Origin: Labia minor
Taxonomy: Eukaryota > Arthropoda > Insecta > Dermaptera > Spongiphoridae
Direction of reading: 5' to 3'
DNA: 64,000 nucleotides
NCBI GenBank assembly: GCA_963082975.1
Contig: OY720344.1
Span: 86,738,107 to 86,802,106, forward strand
The notes beneath the pieces are model-generated. The model searched no databases, had not been told where the DNA came from, and saw nothing but the letters and a program-made list of their open reading frames with translations. Of this stretch, positions 35,041 to 45,158 are shown one piece after another; the first letter of the stretch is position 1, and every line of letters starts with the position of its first letter. Both the position numbers and the translations under genes were made by a program.

Positions 35041-35846
35041 TGTCGTATATTGGATGACTTAGGTAAGGTGTTTTATGAGAAAAATTGGTTGAAAATCAGA
35101 TTTAATTAATTTGGTAGCACTCTGGTTAAATTTAGAATAATAATTGGTTATTGAATCCGCGAAGGTTGATAAGGGAAATGATAAAATTGAATAGGTTCAG
35201 ATTAAAAATGCATATATAAAATTAAACTAAAATTATGAATTTAATAAACTAAAAGAATTGATATTACAAAAACAGATAACAAGAAATTATAGAATTAATA
35301 TGGTACCGTTATAAATAGAAATAGAAATTAAATGAGATGTTATATTAAGCAATTGCAAATTTTATTAATTATTAAGGGTCGACCACTTAGCTTTGTGTGA
35401 AAGGAAGGAATGGAGAATTCTTTGGAGACTTGAGTCTTGAGTGTCGTCCTGCGAATTTATCTGGAACATCTCGTGGGCAGTGGCATTCCTCAAAAAGGGA
35501 GTTCGCCGGGATGTCACGCCTTCAAGGGATTTCGTGTCTCCTTCTCCAATTCTTGATCAAGACTGATTCGAACATTCTTACTCATCAACAATGAGGACTC
35601 TTCATTCCCTCCCCCACCTTGGATACATGGATGGGTCTCTGTTCACGTGCAGACCACATGTTCCATGACCAAATGTTCTTTATTCTCCAATTTAGCAAAA
35701 TGTGTTAAAAAAATAACTTTCTCGGTTTCCGCACCATTATATATAAAAAATGCATTTTTATGCTTATATATTACTATATATATGTATATACTAGAACATT
35801 TACATATATTTTTAGGTTATCATTTTAGAATGGAATTTTACTTACA
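35041..35846 (+). mobile_element. LTR, family K (copy K1), fossil, right limit approximate
   Basis: It begins TGTCGTATATTGG, like K2. Shared with K2 in order are GGTAGCACTCTGGTTA, GCGAAGGTTGATA, GCAATTGCA and GGGTC.ACCACTTAGCT, followed by a GC-richer block. The right end is placed by length and the ACTTACA word and is unsure. It is treated as an old solo LTR. The two plus-strand frames at 35397-35859 lie inside it and have no recognised domain. Confidence 0.55.
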
Positions 35847-35849
35847 TTT

Positions 35850-36737
35850 TAAAAAATAATAAACATGTATACCCATAAATATATATATATATATATATAA
35901 TTATCATTTTTTTTAATTAATTGAATTATATAAAATTTAATTGAATTTTAAATTAATGTAATAATAATAATTAATAACTAAATAATATTAATATTCAATA
36001 TTGCTATCTTCAGACACTGACGATGTCACATAAGAATAGACAGAGACCGTCAAGAATTGCTATTATACATTTTATTAAGTATGTATTAAGAGGATATAAG
36101 TATAAATAATTTATGCTTTTTATCTTATAGCTTCTAACATTATTCTCTATCCGCTAGATCATTCTACAATCAAATTCAAAACGTTGATATTATTATATTT
36201 TATACATTACTTCCTATGATTTCTTATTTTTCTCGTAATGATTATAAAAATAACGTTAGAAAAAAAAGAAATTCGAATAAACGGCCAATTTCAAATCAAA
36301 ATAGTTCCTTACCCTAAAACGTTTAAGCTACTATTCGAGACTCTAATCAGATTCCAGACTTTTTCTCTTTTTCCAACAAGTTAAACGAGGTAACAATCGA
36401 GATAAGGAATCATTCACTTTAACGGAGGGATTTCATTAGGTCCCAAGCGAAACGACATCGTGGTCTCTCGCTTTGTTGAAGATAAAAACCAAATGGACCC
36501 GTTTTTTTTTCTAATGTTTTCAGCCATTAACTCTATTATTATTCCGTTTAATAAATTCGTTAAGTGTTAACAAGTGAAGTGCAAATAGATTCTTATTTGA
36601 GATTATAATTATTGCTTAGATTTAGGGATAAAAAACAATATATATTTATGGGTTTAAATAATCGTTGGAATAAAATATATTAATATATTAAAACACTATT
36701 ATTATATTATGAACTTACACACTTTTATATAACATAT
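35850..36737. other. Spacer between the two K LTRs
   Basis: AT-rich with a TA array at 35878-35900. A more complex patch at 36240-36490 (AACGTTTAAGCTACTATTCG, GGGATTTCATTAGGTCCCAA) has no open frame. No LTR-element coding words were seen, so the flanking LTRs are probably independent. Confidence 0.45.
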
Positions 36738-36741
36738 ATAC

Positions 36742-37579
36742 TGTCGTATATTGTAGGCTTTGTATGGGGTTGGGTTATAAAAATTGGGTTTTTAACATTA
36801 ATAAATTTGATATTTAAATTGGTAGCACTCTGGTTATTGTGAATAGAATATAGTTTGGGGAATACAGCGAAGGTTGATAGGGAAGATATAAAATTGAATT
36901 CAATCAGAATAAAAATCAAATATTAAATTAATATAAAAAATGAATATTTAATAACTAAAAAATTTAATATAATTATGCTGGGTATCGTTAGGCATTAGAA
37001 AAAGGTAATTATTTATAAAATAAAGTTATGTATTTGATATTATAAATTAAAACAGATTTAGTATTCAATTAGCAATTGCATAAGGGTCAACCACTTAGCT
37101 GTTATTGATAAAATAGAGAGTTCGGTGCACATAGAGATTCACCAGAGGATTCTTCGAGATTATTTCTTCCAGGTATCTAATAATCCATCTTCAATGGGCA
37201 TGCAACTCCTTCGTTGGCCTGTGCGATTATCCTGGTAATATCTCACTTAGGGTGATGTCTCTCCATCCGAGCTATGGTGAAGAATGACTTACTACTTTGC
37301 GGCCGTCCAGGGGAAAACTCTTCCTCCCCATCCTAAGTGGCCATTGGCTACCTTTCCAATAATTCACCCCTATTTTGCAATGTGCCAATATAAAGAAACA
37401 TGTAATTTATTATTATTCAAAAGTTTAATTCATGGCAATAGTTTTCTTCTTCACTCGACAACTTTTCTTTATATTGTTTACTGGACTTCGTCCCAAAACG
37501 TGAGGATGTCACTATTTGTATACATGTTTATTTATAGCATTATAATGCTATTTCCCTATTGAAGGGCATATCTCTTACA
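36742..37579 (+). mobile_element. Solo LTR, family K (copy K2), fossil
   Basis: It begins TGTCGTATATTG and ends CTCTTACA, giving TGT...ACA ends. The exact 4-bp duplication ATAC lies at 36738-36741 and 37580-37583. At 838 bp, with no internal coding region, it fits a solo LTR of a Gypsy-like element. It shares collinear words with K1 but is well diverged, so it is old. The 92-codon plus-strand frame at 37284-37562 is internal to the LTR. Confidence 0.7.
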
Positions 37580-37584
37580 ATACC

Positions 37585-38550
37585 TATATAGTAATATTAT
37601 TAAAGTAATATTAATTACCTTTTATAACTTAAATAATAACATATTTTATAGCAAAATACCAATATCAATTGAAATTGATTTAAAGGGACGAATTATTAAT
37701 GAACATTTAAAAAAGGCTGAGAAAAAAAAGTAATCCTAAACTCTTTTAAAAAACTTTTTTTTTTAAGTATAAAATAAATTCCTCTATAAATATTAACATT
37801 TTAAAGAATATTGTTAAAACTTCTTTTTAAAGAGAAAAATCCAAAAAGAAATACTAAAACTCGATTAAGTAAATCCCAAGATGTGTGCTGAGTCACTTTA
37901 ACACCTGAGGCAAAAATGAAAAATGGCATTCATCCCTAAAAAATTTGCGAAAAAAAGTTGCTAATGAAGTTAATGAATATTATTATTATTAATGTTTTAT
38001 ATTTATTTTTTAAAATGTGGTAAAATCATTATTAATAATTTTTTTTTATTTAATTCCTGCTCTTTCAATGAGCTTAGATTATTAACTAGAATATTTACGT
38101 TGAAAATATGTGTGAATATAAGTAGTTTACTCTCGAAAAACTTTTTCGATTGAAAAGTAAAAACTTCATTGTAAAAATGTGTTTTATACAAGTTCTTTTA
38201 ATTATCCTTCAAAATATACATAATTATTTTGTTTGTTTTTTTCAAAATTTTTGTTTAATTCCTTTCATTTTTTTTTAATCATTCATATTAATAGAAATTT
38301 TAATTATTTTTTGAATTTGACTTAACTTTATCGAAATAAAATATGAAAATTTCTATATATTTATTAAATAAATATCATGAATATATGAGTTATTTTAATA
38401 AATAATGATTCTATTCATAATTTGGACCATTAATTAATTGTTATGTTAGGATGGGAGCTTATCAAAAAAATAAACCTAATAAATAAATACTAAATGTATT
38501 AACAGAATAAGTTTATTATAATATAGATTATGAGAGATCATGATATTTAT
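37585..38550. other. AT-rich spacer
   Basis: AT-rich sequence with poly(A)/poly(T) runs. Nothing recognised. Confidence 0.55.
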
Positions 38551-38553
38551 TAT

Positions 38554-39376
38554 TTTTAAGCTATTGCATAGTCGTGGGCTTTGAGCGCGGCGACCGAATC
38601 AAGAAATTCCTTAACGAAAATAAACCTAACAATGTGCCGAAGTCTGCCTAAACGAAGTTAGACGATGCAATAATTTTTGAAACATTGTTTTTAGCGTCTC
38701 TGAAGGCCAGAACTAAAGGAAAAAAATAAAATAAAATATATCATGTGGTCGTTGTCTGGTTACCCTACCGGGTACTAACCTTGCCCGATGTTGCTTAACA
38801 ATAAATATAAGACTCTGACACACAATGTTAATTTTTGAAAGATTGTTTTTAGCGCCTCTGAAGGCTCTATCCCAGAATTAATGTCGAAAAAACAAAACGG
38901 CCACAAATGGTAATAAATTTCCGCTTAACTTGGCTGGCGATTTCAACATCAACTTCGCTGTTAAAAAATCAGAGCGGTTGACAACTTTTCTTTCAGAAAA
39001 ATTGAATTTGGAAATTAATAATGATCTACAAGAATCCACCATTGACGCGGTATTTTCTAGATATTTAGAGGATATCAAGTCTCAAACTTTTGTTTCTTAT
39101 TTCAGTTACCATAAACCTATAGATTCAATTCCTGAATAACCTACATGTATTGTAAGATGATAAAAATATTTTAAACTCATTTATTCAATAAAAGAAAAAA
39201 AAAATTGTTTTCTTATCGGTCACCACGATCAAAAAGTGTAACTTGGATTAATATATCAAAGAAAAAAAAATACTGCATAAATGAAATAAATTAAAAATAA
39301 ATAATTATAATTGCATAAGTTGATAAAAAAATGCTATGCAATAGCTTTACCGCGGCAATCCCCGACTGCCACACAT
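38554..39376 (+). mobile_element. Helentron-like element L with endonuclease remnant
   Basis: The left subterminal repeat AAGCTATTGCATAG (38558-38571) is matched exactly by CTATGCAATAGCTT at 39334-39347. Outside it lies a stem-loop GGCAATCCCCGACTGCC (39354-39370, one G.T-type mismatch). The 5' part contains GTGGGCTTTGAGCGCGGCGA and two copies of GATTGTTTTTAGCG-type sequence followed by CCTCTGAAGG/TCTCTGAAGG. A coding remnant is listed separately. This is the end structure of Helentron (Helitron2) elements, internally deleted to about 0.8 kb. Confidence 0.75.
38930..39139 (+). pseudogene. C-terminal endonuclease fragment of a Helentron
   Basis: The open plus-strand frame reads LAGDFNINFAVKKSERL, then STIDAVFSRYLEDIKSQ and FVSYFSYHKPIDSIPE before a stop. 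GDFN.NF and the DAVF and SYH box are landmarks of the exonuclease-endonuclease-phosphatase fold used by LINEs and by the AP-type endonuclease domain of Helentrons. The SYFSYHKPI wording at a protein C-terminus is what I recall from Helentron proteins of insects. Only the last 65-70 residues remain, directly before the element's right end. The minus-strand frame at 39078-38878 is the shadow. Confidence 0.65.
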
Positions 39377-39539
39377 TGTATTTTATTATATTAATATGTA
39401 ATATATTTTTAGTTTCGCCGAAAATGGGATCGATCCCTGCAAATAACTCAAATTTAAAATTGAATAATTTATTTCCAATAAAAAAATTTGATCAATTAAA
39501 AATTGACAAAGATCCCAAAATCCAATAAAATTAAATAAA

Positions 39540-39690
39540 TAAGACGGTGGGATGATAATCTAGACATATTAACGATATAAAAGAAAATAGGAACTGATGG
39601 AGGTGACTTAGAAAAAGAAATGTGGTTGTTGTAGCTAGGAACTTTCGAATTCAGGAGCGTCACCTAGATAGATATAGTAAATATTCTATA
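39540..39690 (+). mobile_element. LINE C-terminal scrap
   Basis: AATGTGGTTGTTGTAGCTAG then GAACTTTCGAATTCAGGAGC, then AGATAGATATAGTAAATATT, match the end of the LINE ORF and the start of its 3' UTR (compare 2540-2600). Upstream, GACGGTGGGATGATAA corresponds to the RRWDDN tail. Confidence 0.6.
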
Positions 39691-40630
39691 ATAAATAAAT
39701 AAATAAATAATTAAAATATGAAATTAAATTTTTCAAATAGATAGTTCATTAAACATTTCGAACATAATACATCCCTTACATATATCTAATTAATTTAGTA
39801 TTTGAATGCATATTGTTGTTTGAACCCTAGGGTCTAATAACAATAGGCTCTCAGTAGGCAGGCAGTTAGTGTTAGAGAGTTAATTAGTTTAAGCACTAAT
39901 AATTTATAGATTCCAATTATACCTATTATGATATATTTTTATTTTTTAATATAAACATTAATTTAATTATGACACTGAAATTTATTTAATAAATGGGGAT
40001 TCAAATTTACCTGGTGGAAATATATATATATATAAATATATATATGATTATTTAGCTCTATATACCAAATAAAAATGTTAATTAACATCAATCTAAGAGG
40101 GTGGCCTAATAAAACGTTTCACTTCGAGGAGTAATTTATACGCAGCATCTCCCTTACGCATTTACAAAACCATCCCGCCCTGTTTCCATCTAATGAGAAT
40201 TTTCTTCTGAAGATAAAATATGTTCAAATAAGCCTATTATAAATTTTATCTGCATAATAAAATTCATAATCCTCTAATAATAAATGAATCCTATTAAAAA
40301 AACAAGTTCAAAAAATATATATAATAGCTAAAAAATTAAATTAAATTAAAAACAAAAAAAATATTTTATAATTTTAACAAATGTGAATTCATTAGATATG
40401 TAAATTAAAAATAAATTTATTAATATTTTCAATTTATCCTATATTTGTTTTAAACAGATTATTTTTCTCTCAAATTCAAAATTTAAAATATAAAATTCAG
40501 CATAGATAGGAGGTTTTTGGAATAATTATTTAAATAACACATTTTTTCTATTAATTAAAAGTTCACAGTTTAATTTTTTGTTTTGTCTGATTGCAAATGA
40601 CATAAATAATGAGAATTAAAAGAAAAAAAT
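39691..40630. other. AT-rich spacer, one B-box-like word
   Basis: GTTTGAACCCTAGGGTC near 39815 resembles a Pol III B box (related to the 28.1 kb SINE head), but no A box is convincing. A patch at 40110-40200 is GC-richer and unrecognised. The rest is AT-rich. Confidence 0.45.
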
Positions 40631-40654
40631 AATTATGATTAATTTTTTACATCT

Positions 40655-40900
40655 CATTTACTGGGCAGATCTTGCATCTGGCTATGAATACCAACGCATT
40701 GGTGGCTGTCACCCTCCTACACCCCCCAATTGCATGTCTACTTTAGACGAGGCTGGCTGGAGTCGGTCCAATTTACACAAGCTCCATTCACGAGTAACAA
40801 GAAGGGCGCTAAAGCTCCTCGTTGAGTGCCCTCCAGTAACCACTTGACCGTTTTCCAATTCGAAACCGAGAACATCACTGCTTTGTGTATTTTTTCATAA
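40655..40900. other. GC-richer island with overlapping open frames, unknown
   Basis: About 245 bp near 50% G+C in an AT-rich setting. The plus strand is open at 40635-40847 (LDEAGWSRSNLHKLHSRVTR, then ALKLLVECPPVTT). The minus strand is open in two frames, one with FELENGQVVTGGHSTRSFSA and one starting at an ATG (MFSVSNWKTVKWLLEGTQRG). I recognise no family and cannot choose the strand. It may be an exon, a captured gene piece or an old repeat. Confidence 0.3.
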
Positions 40901-41007
40901 CTTCAAAGCAATGGTTAGATTAAATTTCATTTTTGTCTTTCACGCTACATAAATAAATAGATATAAGTTACTTTTACTCACAACAACTATTATATACTAT
41001 ATATACG

Positions 41008-41095
41008 GGGTCGTTCTGACCCGGGGGTGCAGGGGGTAAGGGAAGGGGCGGCAAAATTATTCTCGCACCCGGGCGGCCTATGCCCAGTATATATA
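41008..41095. repeat. GC-rich repeat scrap
   Basis: GGGGTCGTTCTGACCCGGGG, GTGCAGGGGGTAAGGG and CACCCGGGCGGCC lie directly before a TA array and the LINE tail. The composition is like a repeat 3' end rather than coding DNA. No second copy was seen in the window. Confidence 0.35.
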
Positions 41096-41103
41096 TATAT
41101 ATA

Positions 41104-41950
41104 TACTAGCTGCCCCGAGCGCCTTCGGCGCTCTCCGCACCTAGACGGGGGCTCCGCCCCCTGTACCCCCCCGAGTAAAAGGTTTTCATCCATTTTGTTT
41201 CAATCAGTATATTACATAAAACATTCATTTCTTTTTGTGTTCTTTTATTTAAAATACATTTTAATTTAATCACTAAATTAATTATATATATTATTATTGT
41301 ATATGTTATATCTATCTATCTATGTGACTCTAAGGAACTCGAAAGTTCTAGGCCGCAGCAACCACATTTCTCCAAGTGTCCCTATCCTGAGCCCTTGTCC
41401 CATCTCTCTTACGTCCCTTCCTACACGTCCTTGGTCTTCCAAGCGGACGTTTTCCAATCCAAAATCTTTTTCCTCTCCCATTCTAGCCGCGTCCCCTGCC
41501 TATCGCAGCTTTTTCGCTTTTATAACCCTAACTATTTCTGAAGATGCATAGAGGTCATGCAATTCCTCGATGTGCAGTCTGCGCCATTCCCCGGTGACCT
41601 CATCTTTCTTTGGCCAATAAATGCTGGAAAGAATACTCTGGATCTACTCTCATCTCCCAGGGTCATAGACCTTGCGTCCCACCCATATAATACAACAGGC
41701 AAAATAATTGGTTTATATATTTTAATTTTGATTCCTTTTGATAATAATTTTGATGAGATAAGCCTCTTTACTGCATGATAACAGGCGTTTCCCGATTACA
41801 ACTTCGATTTAAATATATATATTCTTCTCAAATATTATTATCCTTCATGATTACATTCAATTTTTCTACATATTCAAATTCTACATTTTGTATATAGATT
41901 TTGTTACTAAATATTTTTTCTTATCACCATTAATTTCAATCTGAATTAGA
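41104..41950 (-). mobile_element. LINE 3' half with well-kept tail
   Basis: The minus strand runs from the RT-region words near 41900 (CAAAATGTAGAATTTGAATA) through the VFE...FGQKKDEVTGEWRR-type segment (41700-41590). It continues through the RWADD/RRPRGRP region to the 3' UTR and the tail at 41180-41104. The tail keeps both triloop hairpins, GAGCGCCTTCGGCGCTC and GGGGGCTCCGCCCCC. A TA array (41087-41103) follows the GCTAGT end. Short plus-strand frames are shadows. Confidence 0.85.
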
Positions 41951-42154
41951 AGAAAATTATAAATTACCTCCTCTTCCAGCCCATTTACCTATCCAGGCAT
42001 CTTAATTTCTTAACACTCCGTTTTTTACTTTCCCGCATACTTCGTATAAGGGAAGTATTGGAATCGTCAAAAATTTCGACTTCGAGATTTCGATAGATCT
42101 TGACGTTTTAGACCTCCCTGAGTCGGAAAATACCATTTTTCGAATTATGTCTGT

Positions 42155-42209
42155 GTGTGTGTATGTATGTATGTATGTATGTATGTATGTATGTATGTAT
42201 GTATGTATG

Positions 42210-42240
<31 letters not shown>
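42155..42240 (+). repeat. ATGT tetranucleotide microsatellite
   Basis: About 20 units of ATGT follow GTGTGTGT inside element E, in the position where related families carry CCGT or GT repeats. Confidence 0.95.
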
Positions 42241-42537
42241 TGTCTGTAAGCAAATTTACTCAAAAACTAATCAAGCTAGGACTTCGAAATTTGGTACACC
42301 GATATTATTGACAGTTTCTAGATTTCTATCAAAATTTTGTCAAAATCGGTTAACCGGAAGTGGTACTTTACCTACACTGGTTGCGTTTACCTTTCAAGTA
42401 AAGTACCAGTTTGCTTCGAGATATTTGCTTCATATTTTGTATATAGATTTAAAAATATGAAAAAAATTGAGATACCAAATTTCATCATGATCTGACTACC
42501 GGAAGTGACATTTTACCTATACAAGTAGCGTTTCTTT

Positions 42538-43005
42538 TTTACCGACCGACGATAGTAAGGGAGGTATTGTTTTCACACCAAATTTCACCTATGGATATTT
42601 TTAAGTACATATCTCCACGAATCATGCATTTTCTTAACAGAAAAAAGTATTTTTAGCATGAAGTCTGTCTGTCCGTCCGTCCGTCTGTCCGTCCTTCCGT
42701 ATAGATGTGTACAGCCTGAACGGCTCAACGGATTTTGATGAAATTTGGTATATTTACTTAATACATCAGTTGGATGAATTGATCAACTTTTGGTGCAAAT
42801 TCGGAAACCGGAAGTGCTAGTATTGCCGATCGAAGAGAGGAAGTGAAGGGTTATTTTCATATCAAATTTCACGTGAGGACATATCTCCACGTGTTATGCA
42901 CTTTGTATTGGTTTTATCCTCGAGAAAAATCATCTTCATTAGTTTTTTCTTAATTTAAAATTATATGACGTCACCCAGCACTTCATGACGTCACAGCCAG
43001 CCCTT
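42538..43005 (+). mobile_element. Family A element, right end missing (copy A3)
   Basis: It begins TTTACCGACCGACGATAGTA, then TATTGTTTTCACACC and the GTCTGTCTGTCCG block. After GATTTTGATGAAATTTGG come TTTATCCTCGAGAAAAATCA and GACGTCACAGCC. It stops there without the CGTCGGTCGGT end and abuts the D end of G2. Confidence 0.75.
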
Positions 43006-43736
43006 ATATATCTTATCTTATTATGCTAGCTAAAATTGTATATATGTATTTATCTATATATATTGGTTCTCAAAAACCGCTCTAACGATTTTTTTCAAAT
43101 TCACACTAGATATAGTATTTATAAAGAAAAATTAAGTTTTATTGATGATATCTCTTGAAACATACAGCTTCATTATTAATTTCTTAATTGAAAATTATAT
43201 ATGGAAAACGTCAAAATTTTTAATACTGCCTGCTAAGACAGTAAAAAAATGACAATTTTTTATCTAAATACATATAGTCCAGCGGTTGGACTGATGTTTT
43301 AACGAGTGGATTTCGTCGGTTCGAAACTCGCCGGGTGAATCGTTATTTAAAAATGAAAATAATGATTTTGTTATTTTTTTTTCTTTTTATCTATTGTTTA
43401 CTTTTTAATAAATTTTTATTCTGTATTTATTTATTCATTGTTCTTTTATTAATAAAGTTTTAGATAGTTTTATAAGTTTTAATATTTTTTCAATAAAATA
43501 TTATTCAATATATTTATTAATATTATTTTATTTATTATTATTGAGTACCCGAAGTTCCATTCATTTTAATCAGATTGATGCAATGATGCAACAGTTAATA
43601 ATTGTAATATTGTAATAAATTTCTATCTTGAAAATTGTTACATATTATACAGGATATTTTAAAAACTATTTCTTTCTTTAATTAATATTCATTTTTTCTA
43701 TAAGTCAGATATATTTCCAAATATTAAATAATTTTT

Positions 43737-44245
43737 GAAGTGAAAACTTCTTTAGCGGCGTTGAGCACTTTTGCGGGATGGGGAAAAAGTATAGAACTCG
43801 CGTGATCGTGACCAACACCATGAAACCATCTGCTTTCAAATTTCTTATAACAGAGCGCGAAATTTGAATTGTCATTAGAACTGTTTTATAAATTATCTCT
43901 AACATATAAATATATATTTATTATGTAAAGTTCATTTCATATATACATATATAATCAAAATTATACGAAATGAACTTCACATAATAAATATATATTTTAT
44001 GTTAGAGATAAGAATTATAAAACAGTTCGTATTGCAATATTTTAAACAAAGTTGTGTATTTATATATATATAAATATAAGTTACAAATTTGTTTAAAATA
44101 TATGTTTAAAATAATATATAAGTTATATATATATACATGCATATGAAATTCATCTTTCTCGTGAAATAGCGCGAATTTCGTCTGTTTTAAAATTTCTTAC
44201 GCAGAAGTTTTCACTTCTGTCGGCCAGTCCCACGACTGCCAATTT
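43737..44245 (+). mobile_element. Helentron-like element M with a long internal palindrome
   Basis: GAAGTGAAAACTTCT (43737-43751) is matched exactly by AGAAGTTTTCACTTC (44203-44217). A stem-loop follows at 44222-44240 (GGCCAGTCCCACGACTGCC; GGC.AGTC pairs GACTGCC with one bulge). The middle holds a large hairpin, listed separately. No protein is encoded. The minus-strand frame at 43905-43705 lies within it and is not credible as a gene. Confidence 0.6.
43878..44028. repeat. Long imperfect palindrome, arms about 60 bp
   Basis: GAACTGTTTTATAAATTATC and the following bases up to AAAGTTCATTTC are mirrored after a loop of about 30 bp by GAAATGAACTTCACATAATA up to ATAAAACAGTTC, with few mismatches. 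A transcript through it would fold into one long hairpin. Confidence 0.85.
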
Positions 44246-44604
44246 TGCTTTTTTAATTCCGAAAAGCTGCAAAGCACGTTTTTTTGTCTTTAGTTTGTTT
44301 TATAACCACTTGGGGCGCTAAACAGTTTTTCAAAAAAACACTATAGAAAAAAAATATATGTACCTATATATTATATATTTATGTATTATTGAGGAGCACA
44401 AGTTCATTAATTTTAATCAGATTGATGCAAATGTGTAACATTTAATAATTGTAATAAATAATTAAAGAATTGTGTATCAATATTTTTTAAAGGGTAGAGC
44501 GAGAGCTCGGTGTCCCAGGTATTAATATTACCAGCCAAATCCAATAATAATGAATCATTTTTTTTAACTTAAGTACCGAGCCGAGGCTCGGGGTCCCGGT
44601 ACTT

Positions 44605-44693
44605 ATAAATAAAATAAAATTAAAAATATTTATATTATATCCATATCTGTTTTTTTTACATTTAAAATATCAGTTAACCGGAAGTAGCACTTT

Positions 44694-44705
<12 letters not shown>
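44605..44705. repeat. Family A interior scrap
   Basis: TATAAATAAAATAAAATTAA then ATATTTATATTATATCCATA and TCTGTTTTTTTTACAT match the A interior at 9370-9425. TTAACCGGAAGTAGCACTTT follows. It sits between the G2 end and the right end of E. Confidence 0.55.
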
Positions 44706-44728
<23 letters not shown>

Positions 44729-45158
44729 GTTACCAAATATCAAATTTGACACCAATAAACAAATACGAACTGGCTCTTTATCAATACCAAGTTTACACAT
44801 TCTAAATATTCATTCACAACTCTTTATACCTATTTATATGCGGGAAAGTCTAGGGGAGGACACTCCCGCTTATTTAAATTTAAAATAAAAGGAGATAAAT
44901 AGTTTTAAATTATATTCGAATGGTCTATTATATTCTATATATCAGTATTTTTTTCTGAATTTAATACCAACTTGATTTTCAAAATGTTCCATTCGTTATC
45001 CATATGATTGATTACATGTGTTAAAATTTAAAAAAATTCAAATATTCTAATTTTTAAATTTAAATACAATTGAATATTATTTTTTATTAATATCATATCA
45101 AAAAAGAGAATTTATTAAAAATTAAAAATAAAAAAAGAAGCCTATTAATAAAAAAATA

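Larger units (their letters stand above)
43010..44604 (-). mobile_element. Composite hairpin-ended element, family G (copy G2)
   Basis: Inverted relative of 22298-23896. It starts with TATCTTATCTTATTATGCTA and CTCAAAAACCGCTCTAACGA (43015-43095), then a tRNA-like module on the plus strand (43270-43350, B box GGTTCGAAACTCG). It ends with GAGCGAGAGCTCGGTGTCC (44488-44506) and CCGAGCCGAGGCTCGGGG (44577-44594). Element M interrupts it. TGATGCAATGATGCAACA (43575-43592) and TTGATGCAAATGTGTAACAT (44423-44442) are two copies of one G segment, on either side of M. Confidence 0.6.
42026..44868. mobile_element. Helentron-like element E, a frame holding nested elements
   Basis: The left end has ACTTTCCCGCATA (42027-42039) overlapping a stem-loop ATACTTC...GAAGTAT (42037-42058), then TTGGAATCGTCAAAAATTTC. 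The exact complement TATGCGGGAAAGT is at 44837-44849, followed by a perfect stem-loop GGGAGGACACTCCC (44854-44867). Near the left is a long ATGT array (about 42155-42240), then CGAAATTTGGTACACCG. Between the ends lie A3, G2 and M, listed separately. No coding frame belongs to E. Frames at 42002-42460 are products of the ATGT array. Confidence 0.6.

Noticed and set aside
37284-37562. 92-codon plus-strand frame
   Set aside because: Inside the K2 solo LTR, with no conserved domain. It ends 17 bp before the LTR end.
35041-37579. K1 and K2 as the two LTRs of one element
   Set aside because: K2 has its own exact 4-bp duplication on both sides, the two LTRs are well diverged, and the DNA between them shows no LTR-element coding words.
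41104-41180. GC-rich tail hairpins as a transcription terminator or riboswitch
   Set aside because: The same sequence ends three LINE copies at the same place, so it is the LINE 3' tail.
42155-42460. Frames rich in MYVC/THIY repeats on both strands
   Set aside because: They are translations of the ATGT microsatellite in element E.
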